Positions 35,455-46,285 of a DNA stretch of 64,000 bases are shown one piece after another. The notes under the pieces were generated by a model. That model worked only from the letters and a program-made list of their open reading frames with translations, made no database searches and was not told the DNA's origin. The DNA lies in NCBI RefSeq assembly GCF_041146395.1, contig NC_090997.1:36931501-36995500 (forward strand), read 5' to 3'. Source of the stretch: Eulemur rufifrons (lineage: Eukaryota > Chordata > Mammalia > Primates > Lemuridae). Position numbers and translations under genes: made by a program. Position 1 is the stretch's first letter. Every line of letters starts with the position of its first letter.

Positions 35455-37192
35455 CAGTACAGAAATTTCCCTTTTATTTTCTCATTAAAAAAAAAATGTT
35501 TAGAGAAATGTAATCAAGTAGATACTGTTTTTTTTTTCCCCTCAGTTTCACATGTGCATTTTTACCCTGATAAAGCAAGAGTTGCAAGAGTTTTGGTTTG
35601 TGTGCATCTAATTTTAGTAAGAAAGAAAATCTTTGAAATTCTGGTAATTATTTGAGTCTAAAAATAAGAATATCTCAAAACCACAAATTTCTGCAAAGTC
35701 TATAAGCAGATGTTCATGCAGTCAGAGAAAACCCAAACTCAAATATTTCAAATTTCCCAGACATCCTTTACTCATGCTTAACAAACATTAGTGTAGGAGC
35801 CTAAAATAGCTTCTCTACTCTTTCCAAATATAGTAATTTTCTAATCATCAATGCATTCAATTACTACCTAATTTGTATGGGAATAGTTAATTTTCATAAT
35901 ATAGCCACAATATTTAATGCTGATTATAATGTATATTTCATACATTAATGTAGCAAAATATTTTTCCTTACAAAAATTTTAGAACTGTATTAATTGCATT
36001 CAAGGGGTAAAAAAATAAACAAACATTCTTTTCTATTATCAAAAACAACTGAGTCATTTGAGAATGTGAGCAGTCCTTAGAAATTATATAACCATATAGC
36101 TGTAACTCTGAGGTATAAATCAACTGCAGAATTTCATCTTAAAGTTTACACAGTAAAAACATACAATGAAATATTTCAGTTGAAAAAAGTTTACATGACA
36201 TAAATGGAGATAAACATCAAAATGCCCTGACATCATTAACAGCCATATGTATCTAAGTTTGGGAAAGCAGGTTTTCCTGTCATTGGAATTGCTCTGGAAT
36301 GAGAATGACCAAAAATGCAGTTAATCACCAAAACTCCTTTCTTCCCCTCTCAGAGGCATGTGTGCTGCCCAACCAGAGGCTGTGTCTCAGCTCCCCATTT
36401 CCCCAAATGACCAGTTACGCCCTGTGCTTGTGAAACCCTAATTTGGGAAAATAGCCTCACTTTCTGTTGTGCTCTGCTCTGGCCTGGGAGTGTGGAGGTT
36501 TGGGCTGCAGCTGCTACTCTCTTCTATGTCTGACAAGCATGGTCAACCCAGACACTGTGCTGACTGCCAGGCCACTTGGCACTCTCTGCAGATGCCTCAG
36601 GCTTTGCTCTGCTACTGGTGGTACAGACAGAAAGACTCCTGTTCCACTTTGGCCGATATGGGGCTCCTCTCCCTCCATCTCTACTCTGTGTTTTGTTTCT
36701 CACTCCTTATTTTAGGAAGTATCAAAATTCACAAGGTACTATCTTTTCTTTCTGTGCTTCAGATTCTGAGAGTCAACTGCTCTTCTTGAGGTATTGGGAT
36801 TCAGTGTGAGAAAGAACATTCATAGATCAAAAACGCTCCTTGCAGACATTTGGCAGAAATCATTCATTTTAATAGGTTTTGGCCAGACTTATTTCTCTGA
36901 TCTCACATCCCTAGTTCATCATCTGTTGGGGTCACAGCATAGCACTTGACCAGACTCAAGGGTGTTTTTCCTTAGAAACTTGCATGCGAATGCCAAACAC
37001 CCAATTCCCCATTTTTTGGAGATCTTATTCTTTAGTTTGCTAATGACTATCAATTACCTGATGCAAGTACACCTGCTTCCCATTTTCTCTGCCCAACTCC
37101 ACCTGCCATGGACCTACCATTTCCACTCCACACCAGCTTTAATGCAAAACATAGCCCTTCACTCTCCTTCATGAGACGTCTAAGCACACTAA

Positions 37193-37737
37193 ATGTATTG
37201 TTTTAGTTGCCTATTTTTACATAGCAAACCACTTATAGTGGCTTTGTCCTGTGTCAACTTATTGAAGCTGAAACTCCCTTCTGCATGTGTTTCTGGGATA
37301 GTCTTAGTCACAAGAAGCGTTTACATGAGACTGGGAAGGGGGAGTGAAGCAGCAGCCGTGACTGTGCTTGGGAGGTGGAGGTATGGTCAGACGACGTTGC
37401 GGCTTGTCTGTTGTTGTGGCTCCAGGGACTCGTCCTGCAGCTCTTGCAGCTCCCCCCAGATCTCGTTTAGTTCCATGACAAAAGGCATCATGTTCTTCTG
37501 CATGTCACTCACATATTGGAAATGTGTAAAAGATGAGTACCAAAGCAGGTTCCAGGTTGTCCTTGAGGTTTCCATCTCATTCTCACAGCTTCCTGTTTGT
37601 TCTTGCTGCTCCCTTCCCTTCTGCGTCCCTGTCCCACCACACACCTTACATCCATCTGTCCTCACACCCATTTGTCCTTCTCAACTGCCTGCCCTACTGA
37701 CTGCAAGCTCTAGCTCAGGTGCACGAACAACAGGCAT
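37193..37737. other. Moderately GC-rich segment with unexplained minus-strand frame
   Basis: A 94-codon ATG-initiated minus frame (37671-37387) has a Glu/Gln/Leu-rich, helix-like C-terminal half around 'MELNEIWGELQELQDE' and is followed by a stop. I do not recognise it. The last part (37600-37737) may be the 5' portion of the LTR interrupted by the Alu, since it contains 'CCCTACTGACTGCAAGCTC'. The overlapping plus frame 37193-37777 runs into the Alu poly-T and is spurious. It could be a small retrocopy remnant or chance. Confidence 0.3.
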
Positions 37738-37750
37738 ATGTGAAAACCTT

Positions 37751-38055
37751 TTTCTTTTTTTTTTTTTTTTGAGATAGGTCTCACTCTAATGCCTGGGGTA
37801 GAGTGTGGTGGTGTCATCACAGCTTACTGCTGCAACCTCAAACTCCTGTGCTCAAGGGATCCTCTTACCTCAGCATCCCGAGTAACTGGGACTACAGGCG
37901 CACACCACTATGTCCAGCTAATTTTCTAGTTTTTGTAGCAACAGGGTATCACTGTGTTGCTCTTGCTGGTTTGAACTCCTGGTCTCAAGTGATCTTCCTG
38001 ACTTTGCCTCCCAAAATGCCAGGATTATAGGCATGAGCCACCGTGCCTGGCTTAC
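37751..38055 (-). mobile_element. AluJ-like dimer, antisense
   Basis: The poly-T (37756-37770) is followed by 'GAGATAGGTCTCACTCTAAT', 'CAGCTTACTGCTGCAACCTC', 'GACTACAGGCGCACACCAC' and the 7SL-like end 'GCATGAGCCACCGTGCCTGG'. It is more diverged than the Alu at 23860, consistent with an old J-type copy. Flanking ATGTGAAAACCTT (37738-37750) and ACGTGAAAACTTT (38056-38068) form a 13-bp target duplication with two mismatches. Confidence 0.93.
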
Positions 38056-38068
38056 ACGTGAAAACTTT

Positions 38069-38172
38069 AGAGAGTTCTCACAATACTGTAAGGCCAATCC
38101 CTATAATAAGTAAATTATTTTTATATCATTTCTAGTAATTCTTTCTTCTTAGATCAAACCCTGACCAATAAA
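38069..38172 (+). mobile_element. ERV-L-type (MLT2-like) LTR, 3' part
   Basis: 'CAATCCCTATAATAAGTAAA', 'TAATTCTTTCTTCTTAGATC' and 'AACCCTGACCAATA' form the 3' end of an MLT2-type LTR, including its polyadenylation-region wording. It lies immediately before the primer-binding site. The upstream part of the LTR was split by the AluJ-like element. Confidence 0.65.
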
Positions 38173-38176
38173 TAAA

Positions 38177-38192
38177 TTGGTATCAGAAGTGG
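38177..38192 (+). other. Retroviral primer-binding site
   Basis: TTGGTATCAGAAGTGG, about five bases after the LTR end, is the tRNA-Leu-type primer-binding site of ERV-L/MaLR elements. Its position right after the LTR supports an internal region reading on the plus strand. Confidence 0.65.
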
Positions 38193-40030
38193 TTCCAGAG
38201 GAAACTAACCTTAAGTGTGAATTTTCTGGATTGCTTCTAGGATATTGGGAATTGGTTCTCTAATTCAATCAGACTCAATTCATTAGTAACCCTTTCCTTG
38301 TGGTAAAGGCAGCACTGGAGTGCCATGGCATACAATGGAAAAAATATTTATTGAAATTTTCATCTTTAGACACTTGTAATCAAGTGCATATATGTGTCTT
38401 ATGTTAAAGTTAGGGCATTGAGAAGTAGGAAGGCCTTGTTAATTGGAAAGCAGTTATATGGTCATACTTTGATGAAGCTGAAGACCTTGAACACACACAT
38501 TTTTGAATGGTCTTTGACATTAAAAGCGCCTTTTCTCTCCTGTGTGAGAAGCTTGGTCTCCCTTTGCCTAAAGACACTCTAATATATTTCCCCAAGATAG
38601 TTGCCTTGCAAGAAACTACTTGTCCTCCTCATGACTACCCTCATTGCCTCTCATTGCTTCTGAATCCACAAGTGGATTCAAATCCTGATAAGATTCAGGG
38701 AGGGAGGCACAAAGTGTGACTGGTGAGAAGGTGTGATATGCATTAAAAGAATTGCAAGCTATTTGCCAATTTAATTCCACAGATGTCTGGGAAACAAATG
38801 TGGGAATGAATCCTAGGAGTGTGGGATCAGGGTTGATGGGATATAAAATTGTATCCAGTCAAATTTATTGAAATTGCCTCACTAAGCAGAATTTTTAGAT
38901 CCCGTGTATTAGCTTTAGGAGCTAAGAATGGCTCTAACGGCTTATGTGATTTCTTGTTTGAAACCTGGACTTGTTGGTGGCTTGTACTAAAAGAGATCAA
39001 AAGGCCAAAGTTCCTTGCTCTACTGAATAGAAAAAGAGTCATTATGATGCATGAGTGGATTTATCATGGAAGATCTGTATGGCATCCCCTTAAACAGATC
39101 CTCCAGGAAGAGTACATTTCCTTCACTAAGTCTCTCAGAAATATATGCAGGAAGGGAGGTCTGGCATTTTCAAAGAGCTCTGTGGTAGATATTTTCTATA
39201 GGCCAGAAATGATAAATGGGGCTGGATTCCCTGGAGTCAGTGGGGTGATGGCATTACAGAGTGGCAGGAACACATGGCCAAGTGTGAAGACAATCTAGGC
39301 ATGGTAACTGGAATAGGTAACATCTAAAGCAGTAATCAGAATGGTCAACCGGCAAAGATATTTGGCTTTGGTTAGCTTTGGCTCTCTTTCTCCTTCTCTT
39401 ATTCCTATTTCACGTCTATGGGATAGAATGGCAATCTACAAAAGTCTCAAATAAGCAAAGTCTTACAAGCAAAAGTCTTTATAAGCAAAAAAGCTCTAGA
39501 TCTAGTGAACTGAAGTCACAGCCCCTCAACAAATTTCCAGACATGAGCCAACTAACAGACCCCTGAGGGTCCCAAATGAAGGACATGCCAGATCCTCTTG
39601 AAAAAGGACATGCTAACAACCAAAAATTTGTAATGTAAATCTTTCTCCTTACCTTTCCCAAGGTGATATGAATCCATTTGCCAGAATGACTGCATTTTGG
39701 GAAAGAGAAATAATCAGGCATTTAAAGAGTTACTTACTGGATGTTGTCTCTGGACTGACACTAATCCCTAAGCACCCCAAATCTCATTGTGGTCCCTCAG
39801 TATCGAGATTTATGGAGGTCAGATGATTGGGGGAGTTTTGGCTTTGGTCCTTCTTACTGTGGGCCCAGTGGGTTTCTGCACTGTCCTTGAGGTTATTTCC
39901 CCAACTTGGAATTCATAATTGGAACAGACATGCTGTAAGTGTCTGAATCTTTACATCGTTTCCCTGACCTTGGAGTAAGGGCCATTATGGGCAAAGAAAA
40001 ACAAGTAGAAACCACTATAATTTTCCAGAC

Positions 40031-40426
40031 CAGGAGTTTGCAAACTTTTTCTGTAAAGGACCTGTAAATTAGTAAATATTTTAGGCTTTCTCTTTCCCTT
40101 CCACCTCTTCCTTCTCTTCCTCCTCCATTTCTTCTTCTCATCATTCTCCTTCTCCCTCTTCTCCTTCTATTCTCCTTTTCCTCCCTCTCCTTCTTCCTCC
40201 TTTTCTTTTTCTTCCTCCTCTTCTCCTCTTTTTCCTTCTCCCTCTTCCTCCACCTCCTCTTTTCCTTCTCTTGCTCCTTCTCCTCCTCCTTCTTTTCCTT
40301 CTTCTCCATCTTTTTCCTTCTCAACACTTTAAAAATGAAATATAAAAAAAATATCCTTAGCTTAGGGCTTTATACAAAATGCAGAGGATTACATTTAGCC
40401 CGTGAGCCATAGTTTGCCAGCCCTTG
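40031..40426. mobile_element. hAT-type nonautonomous DNA transposon
   Basis: Terminal inverted repeats are visible: the left end reads CAGGAGTTTGCAAACT and the right end is the complement of CAAGGGCTGGCAAACT. Internal landmarks 'CTGTAAAGGACCTGTAAATT', 'AATATTTTAGGCTTT' and, on the right, 'TTTAGCCCGTGAGCCATAG' fit a common Charlie-type element. The middle is replaced or expanded by a pyrimidine tract. It sits inside the ERV-L-like sequence and is therefore younger. The 8-bp flanks match weakly. Confidence 0.7.
40090..40322. repeat. Long CT-rich (CTT/CCT)n tract
   Basis: About 230 bases almost purely pyrimidine on the plus strand, an irregular mix of CTT, CCT and CTC units. The complementary purine strand gives a Lys/Glu/Arg-rich frame (minus 39893-40327), which is an artefact. 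Polypurine/polypyrimidine tracts of this length can adopt triplex structures. Confidence 0.95.
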
Positions 40427-40960
40427 CTCCGGTGGAGTGAGCCATGCCCAGTGATTTTGCCAAGGCAAAGACAGGTTGCTACATCTGGTACCTTCTACCA
40501 CTAAGAAGGAGACATATCACTTTGTGTGCTTCCTGAAGAAAACATAGATCTTATTTGGGCGTACTACTGACTAGTTATCAAACAAACTAAAGAGGTGCCA
40601 GTGTTATGTGGAGCCCAGAAAAAGAGAAGGTCATGCAAGAGGTCCAGGCTGCCACACAAGTTGCTCTGCCATTTGGGTCATATGAACCAACAAATCCAGT
40701 GGTGCCAAAATTATTTGTAGGAGATAGGGATGGGCCATGGTCCATCCTCCCACCACTCTTCCTTCTCATCTGACAACTCTGGCTTCATGAGGAGTGCCCT
40801 CTGACTAGTTGACTGAATAAGAAAATGATTCTGCACAATATGCTGGCACAACCAGAAACAAGCAGCAGCACTGCAGCCCACTTTGGAGTGGTGTGAAGTG
40901 CTGTGGTGAAGGAAAGTCCTCTCGCGGGCAGAACACTGAGCAGTGCACTTGGTTCTTCAT

Positions 40961-41559
40961 TTTGCCTTGAAGGAAAGATAGAGGTATACGTATATGATAA
41001 ATTATGATCAGTGGTTAATGGTTTAGTCGCAGCTAGTTGGCCTTCCTTCCCTGCTAGTCTTTCTCCATCCTTATTCCTCTCAACTTCTGTTTTCTCCCAC
41101 CTCTTCCTTCCTGCTCCCTGTGCCCTACCTCCCTTCTTTCTGATAAAACCTCAGCATCATCTGATTCCTGGGTCCTAGAGTTTTTTCTCTACTGGTATCA
41201 AAATATATTCTCAACAGAGCCTATCCCTTCCAATATAGCAAAAACATCTGTTAAGAAAATACAATTTCTCCAGTTTAGATGCATATACAAGTGACAGGAA
41301 AACAATGTTTATAATGCTCTATCCACACCTCCTTTTCTGCAGGGATTCAGCCTCTGGTTTATGCATTCAATTGCTGCGTGATCTTAATAGGCTCTGAGCT
41401 AGACATCCAGGGTATTTATCTTTGAGCTAAAGATAACAACAACAATGACAAAAAGGAAATATTTGTTCTTTCATCTTCCTCTGTTTAAAATGAAGTTATT
41501 TCTCCCCTTACTATGTGCATTGAGGTCTCCAAGATCACATCAGACTTGATGATTCACTA
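40961..41559. other. Spacer, ERV tail or single copy
   Basis: Pyrimidine-rich at 41040-41160. No gene or named repeat; the start may still be degraded pol, because it reads on without a clear break. Confidence 0.3.
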
Positions 41560-41564
41560 TAAGG

Positions 41565-42130
41565 ACTTATAGGAGCCAGAAGCTGTTATACTCATGGTTA
41601 TAGTTTATTACAAAAAAAGGATACAAATTAGACTCAGCAAGGGAAAAAAATATCCTGGAGAGAAGTTCAGAAGAAAGAGGCCAAACTTTCAGATATTCCC
41701 TCTCAGGATGCACTTAATTTTCTCAACAATGATGTATGACAACATATGCGAAGTGTTGGCAGCTAAAGAAGCTCACCCAAACTCAAAGTGTCCAGAGTTT
41801 TTATTGGGGGGTCAGTCACACAGTATGCAGCACCTATGCAACTGATCTCAGCTACTCAATTCCAGTCCCCAGAGCAAAAAGACATGCTCACCATAAATCA
41901 CATTGTTAACATAAACCATCTGGTCAAACTGCTATGGTGTGGTCCAGGGCTTCAGGCATACAAAAACACTCCTCAGGCAGAACATTCCAAAGGCTCGGAG
42001 TTCAGTTGCCCGGAGTCCCTCAAGGGGGTGGGGGGGCCTTTCTTGGGAATCCAGAGATTTGAGGAACTGAAGTGTGCTGAGTTAATCTTCTCTGCACACC
42101 ATGGGTGTACAAATTGGGACTGCTGACTTG
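41565..42130 (-). mobile_element. LTR-like block, antisense
   Basis: 'GTTATAGTTTATTACAAAAA', 'AGGATACAAATTAGACTCAG', 'CAGAGTTTTTATTGGGGGG' and 'CATAAATCACATTGTTAAC' match the antisense wording of an ERV LTR whose polyadenylation signal reads as TTTATT on the plus strand. Subfamily and termini are uncertain. Confidence 0.5.
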
Positions 42131-42194
42131 AGGTATGTCTGTTTAGGAAGAAAAGCCATGAAAAGAAAAATAGTATTAGACAGGAATTATAGGT

Positions 42195-42420
42195 AGAGAT
42201 GAAGAGCTCTAACTTTGATCAGAGAGATTGGCTGTGCTACTTTTTTATGTTTGATTATGGGGAAGTTATTTAACTTTCCTATTGCTACTTCCACTCTTAA
42301 TTTGTGGAATTGGGCTATTTGGAATAGCTACAACAAATATTTATTGTGAGGATTAAATAACCTAACTTATATAAAATATTTACCATAGTAAGTTCTTAAG
42401 AAATCTTAGCAAGGGCCCAA
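42195..42420 (+). repeat. MIR SINE, sense
   Basis: 'GGGGAAGTTATTTAACTTTC', 'TTATTGTGAGGATTAAATAA' and 'ACCATAGTAAGTTCTTAAG' follow the MIR core and 3' end in order. Confidence 0.7.
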
Positions 42421-42609
42421 ATGACCACGGCTACTGACCGCAAACACCACAATTTCTTGCCTCTGTAACGTCTGACCTTTCCACAGCAGGCTCCACCATG
42501 CAAAAGCTCAGCGCCATCTGGAGATTGATGTAGGACAGATGGGGATAGGAAAGGCTCCTGTGATAATGTTTATTGTGTTTGTAAGCACAGGATTTTTGAA
42601 AGTCCAGTT

Positions 42610-43080
42610 CTACAGTTTGTGTTCCCTGGGAAGCAGACTCTAGGGGGCATTAGCATGCCGAAGCTTTATTGGGGAGTGTGCTTCAGATCAACACCTGTGG
42701 AAGGGAAAGTAAGGGAAGGGAAGAAAAGGAAAGGGGAAGAAAGGTAAGGAAAGGAAGCCCCATGGGTACAGGGAGAGGCTGAGGTAGGATGTAATCTCAG
42801 TGGAGTGCTCAGCCGACTCTATTGGCAGCTCTAAAGCTGGGATGACATACAGCTTGGTCTCAAGTTGGGGTGAAGGAACAGGACTTATACTCCTGTGTCA
42901 ATCCAATTATTAAACTTTGTCTACACTGGGAAGAGGCACAACTGTGGGTAAAATAGTTCTCTTTTGCTGAGACCATCACTGCAGGTGGCTGGAAGCTAGG
43001 AGCACAGCTCATGAGGACCCACACTTGGTTTGTGCTCTACGGCCACCACAAGGACATCCTTCGTAATATTTGAACAGAAG
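42610..43080 (-). mobile_element. LTR-like block, antisense, with GA-rich tract
   Basis: 'CCCTGGGAAGCAGACTC' and 'GAAGCTTTATTGGGGAGTG' resemble the antisense polyadenylation end of an LTR. A purine-rich GGAAA-type tract lies at 42697-42760. Family not assigned. Confidence 0.4.
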
Positions 43081-43174
43081 TCCTCATATTTTAATTTTGC
43101 TCTAGGTCCCACAAATTATGTAGTTGGTCCTGGCTAAAGGCTGTCTGTTGGTAGCACTCTTAGCAGCTGGGATC

Positions 43175-43740
43175 TGTTGAAGAAAAAAATTACTCAGTGA
43201 TACTTGTTAAATAATGGTAAAGAAGACTTTATTCAGGACCATCACCATAGGCACAGGGACCACTGCAACAGGGTCTTACACTGGGGGAGAGAGATTGTGC
43301 TAAACTCTGAATACAGCATAGGAATTTATAGCCAAGGAGCAGGATATGTGTGTGTGTTGTGGGGAGGGTGCTGTCAGTGGATAGGAGATTACTAAGAGGA
43401 AACATCTGGGGTAAGGGGGATTTTGGCTAAGCCAATGTGACAGGATTCTTGCTGGAGACAGGCCAGGGTGATTAGCTATCACTTGGGGAATGGTGGAGAA
43501 TGAGGAACCTCACTGAGGTTGATCAAATACTGAGGACCGGGATTCTTGCTAAACTGACTTAGCAGGGCTCGTCACTAAAACTAGATTTTACAAGGAAGTG
43601 CACCCATGGGCCTAGAAGGTTCAGAATTTTAGCCTGATTAAAGTTTGGGTAAGCAAAGAATCTGTTTCACTGTTTCAGATCATAAGTCTCTTTATTTTTC
43701 AGGGAGGATTTAGGTGGTATATCACACTACCAACCATTTC
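43175..43740 (-). mobile_element. LTR-like block, antisense
   Basis: It starts TGTTGAAGAAAAAAATTACT. It then reads 'TACTTGTTAAATAATGG', 'GACTTTATTCAGGACC' (complement of an AATAAA region), 'GAATTTATAGCCAAGGAGC' and 'GTGGATAGGAGATTACTAAG', in the order of an antisense class I ERV LTR. The right terminus is unclear and no gene is present. Confidence 0.5.
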
Positions 43741-44309
43741 TAGTATACAAATGGAAATCACCACTTCTAATAAAAAAAATTGAGTAATTTAAAGCAAACA
43801 TATAGGAAAATTAAACTGATCAGAAAGAAAAGTTTCAATTCCATTCCCATAAATTGAGTTCTGTTCCATTTCCTGGCTTCCTCAGATGTAAGATCTGATA
43901 TTTCAAGTTACAATACAACTATTTGAATTACTGTGTGGAGCTTAGAACTTTAGTGAACAACAACCGCAGAAAGGAATTTTGTATATCCTGAAGTCTCTGT
44001 TAGAGAGATTGTGGCCTTGTGCCAGTCCATGGGTTGGCTCAGGTCAGCACAGTCAGAGAGCAGAGATTAGAGAAGAGAAGCAGGCGGTTGCTTTTGCTGG
44101 GTAGTCAGCTTGCTGGGAATTATTTTACATCGTTCAATATGGGAAGAGTACACATAAAAACACCAATTTTTCTTTCTTTCTCCTTATCAGCTAAGGACAC
44201 TTTTTTCAGATTCTCAGCTTTGAATTGAGTTTGACTTTTGATGTTGTTTTTTTTCTGTTTTCCTCAGTTTTTTCTTTTTCTCTTTTTTTTCAAAGTGCTG
44301 TAGATTTAA

Positions 44310-44955
44310 GATGTTAGCCATGGTCTGGGTTATCATCCAGCTCACCACGGTGTGGGTGCGCTTGGGGTGGGGAAGCAGGCCTTAGGCCGTCAGGCCACTG
44401 GGTCTTCACCAAAATTCTGAAGACCCCATACAGACCCTGGATCCTGTCACACCTGGCGATCTTCACCAGACAGTCTCCCAGGCCTTTCAACTCCTGCTCT
44501 GTGCCTGATCTCTCAACATCGGCTGCCAGATGAAATTCCATGGGGCATATGAAGCAGAGAGGGGTAGCCTGGCCGTCCCTCCCAAGGCCAGTTTGCTGGC
44601 AAAATACCTCCAGAACTGCGTGTGCTTGTTCACATCCCCCAGGAAGATGTGCTTGTACTTATCCTTGAAGGCAAAGTTGAGGGATGGCGTGGGCAAGCGG
44701 CACATGCCGTAGGCCAGGTTGCCCCTCCGGAAGGACAGCACACCCTGTTCCTGGGGATGTGGCGGATGCAGCAGAGGCAGCCTGTGCAGCCCATGACGCC
44801 TGTGTTCTGCTTATCGGCTCAATTTGCTTGCTGGCATGTGGCACCTGCAGCAGCAGCTTGATCCACTAAATCCGGGCACGGGCCATCTTGGACAAGTCCA
44901 CGGCTATGCCTCTGGCCGGGAAGTCCTTCGCTGAGGAGGTAGCCTGTTCCTTCAC
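44310..44955 (-). pseudogene. SLC25A6P: Processed pseudogene of an ADP/ATP translocase, SLC25A6-like
   Basis: On the minus strand, 44955 (GTG in place of ATG) leads into SAKDF, a translocase N terminus, then KLLLQV and HASKQI, an out-of-frame block, and then from 44741 [22 protein letters not shown] and, from about 44520, SGTE and GLGDCLVKI. These residues favour SLC25A6 (ANT3) over paralogues. About 20 residues are then missing, and the trace resumes at PKRTH and VVSWMI before ending near 44310. The parent is an inner-membrane carrier exchanging ADP and ATP, usually about 298 residues; here roughly the last quarter is absent. Several stops and frameshifts and no introns make it a dead retrocopy. 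GC-rich leader sequence extends to about 45060. A T-rich run at 44246-44291 may be an A-tail remnant. Confidence 0.92.
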
Positions 44956-45299
44956 TGGGGTGGGGTGGGCAGCAGAGAGCAGATAGAGAGCTGGAGAGCC
45001 TGCTCCAAGAGTAGAGAGAGGGTGCCACTGGCTGGGCACTGCTGCCGTGACCAAAAGGCCCATCTATTCATTTGTGTGCAAACTGCAATTTTTTACTTTC
45101 AAATTGTTGTTTATTACCTATTGAAACTTGTTTTCATTGTTCAAGTGATGCATTTTTCTATCTGTGAAAGTTATTTGGGCATCTTGAGTGGGAATAGAAT
45201 GAATGCACCGTAATTGTTCCTCCTTAAATTAATGGAAATATATTTTTCATTTAATGATTTCTCACTTGGCAGCAGTGTTTTCAGGGCTGAATTAAATAA

Positions 45300-45395
45300 G
45301 GTGACAGCTTTATTTCTGGTGCTTGGTACACTGTGGGCACTCAAAAACTGAATGTTAAATGAATGCTAAATGAATAAATAAATGAATCCAACGGC
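45300..45395 (+). repeat. L2 LINE 3' end, sense
   Basis: 'GGTGCTTGGTACACTGTGGG' and 'CACTCAAAAACTGAATG' followed by an AAATGAATAAATAAATGAAT tail is the L2 3' terminus. Confidence 0.75.
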
Positions 45396-45569
45396 CCATG
45401 CGCATCTTTACAGCAGGAATTCCAGCCGGCTTTCATAGCCCTGTCACAGTGTTTTGTATTCCTCGTCTTCTCATATAGACTGATGTTGTATTCACATCCA
45501 CCCATTGTGCTTGTGGCTTTGAATTTCTGATAGTACTCGATGGCCTGTTGCATGTGGTAGGCTTTGTGT

Positions 45570-45957
45570 CACCTATGTCCAATTCTCCCCTACTTCTGAG
45601 TACATGGGTGGATCTACTTCTCTGTTCCATTGAAACTACGTGTGACCACGTTGCTTCCTTTGAAAGACGAAATGTGGTACGTGAGCAGAGCTGTGAGGGA
45701 GCATTTATTGAAGGCTTTCAACTCTCCATATTGCCTTTCATCTGCCTCATTATTCATGGAAGCAAATTTTGACACAGAAGTGGCCTAAGATCCAATCAAC
45801 TTGGAGCATTGAGCCAAAACATAGAGGACAGCTGTCCAGGAGAGTTGTTTGGAGCTGCAGTGGACTTAGCAAGAGCAACGAATAAAGTGGGATTCTGGCA
45901 GTGAGATTTGGGGGTTGTTTGTTACAGAAGTATAACCTAGCCTGTCTGAACTGATAC
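45570..45957 (+). mobile_element. MLT1-type LTR, degraded
   Basis: 'GGTTGTTTGTTACAGAAG' and 'ATAACCTAGCCTGTCTGAAC' followed by TGATACA is a MaLR 3' terminus. 'GTGACCACGTTGCTTCC' and 'GAACGAATAAAG'-like wording upstream fit an older MLT1. The 5' boundary is approximate. Confidence 0.55.
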
Positions 45958-46139
45958 ACACACGGAATACAATGGAGACTCTGTTGAATTAATCAAGTGC
46001 ATTTTACAATTATAGATTGTTTTCATCAATTAGGTCTAAAGACAACATTCCTTAAAAACTTTGATCTGTGTTTATTCACACATCTATGTCTAAGCATTCT
46101 GTGTATGGTTTTATAAAGCAAGAATCCTAGAAACTTCCC

Positions 46140-46285
46140 TTAGAGATTCTGTGGCACATGACCTCCTTTTACATCTGAAAAACTGGGATCCTGAGAGTGG
46201 GGAGTGCTGTGCTTAATATCACACAGGTGGTTAATGGTAGAGATATGAATAGGGTCCAATGTTCTCATTTATATGTTCAGTGTTA
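46140..46285 (-). repeat. MIR SINE, antisense
   Basis: 'TTTTACATCTGAAAAACTGG', 'AATATCACACAGGTGG' and 'GGTAGAGATATGAATAGGG' correspond to the reverse-complement MIR core. Confidence 0.65.

Larger units (their letters stand above)
34372..37190. other. Unassigned region containing a strong palindrome
   Basis: No gene. AT-rich to about 36250, then locally GC-richer at 36340-36720 with three overlapping short frames and no recognised domain. The palindrome (35257-35316) and CTCF-like motif (35441-35454) are listed separately. Confidence 0.35.
38193..40960 (+). mobile_element. Degraded ERV-L-like internal region, interrupted by a hAT element
   Basis: Old ERV3-class internal sequence without any intact gene. 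38193-39700 corresponds to leader and gag-like sequence, with a 149-codon stop-free run at 38849-39298. 39740-40020 resembles the protease/pol junction but contains stops and frameshifts. After the hAT insertion (40031-40426), 40430-40960 continues; 40600-40740 resembles the RNase H side of pol, also broken. The only LTR remnant found is on the left; no 3' partner is visible. The element is inactive. Confidence 0.6.

Noticed and set aside
37193..37777. 194-codon plus-strand frame, one of the longest in the window
   Set aside because: It runs into the poly-T of the antisense Alu and has no recognisable domain; composition-driven.
38849..39298. 149-codon plus-strand frame as a host gene
   Set aside because: It sits between an ERV-L primer-binding site and protease-like sequence in the right order, so it is a stop-free run of degraded gag-like sequence.
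39893..40327. 144-codon Lys/Glu/Arg-rich minus-strand frame
   Set aside because: It is the translation of the complementary purine strand of the CT tract; low-complexity and stop-free by composition.
44487..44741. 84-codon translocase-like frame as a possible live gene
   Set aside because: Flanking parts of the same protein lie in other frames with stops, part is deleted and the C-terminal quarter is missing; it is a processed pseudogene.
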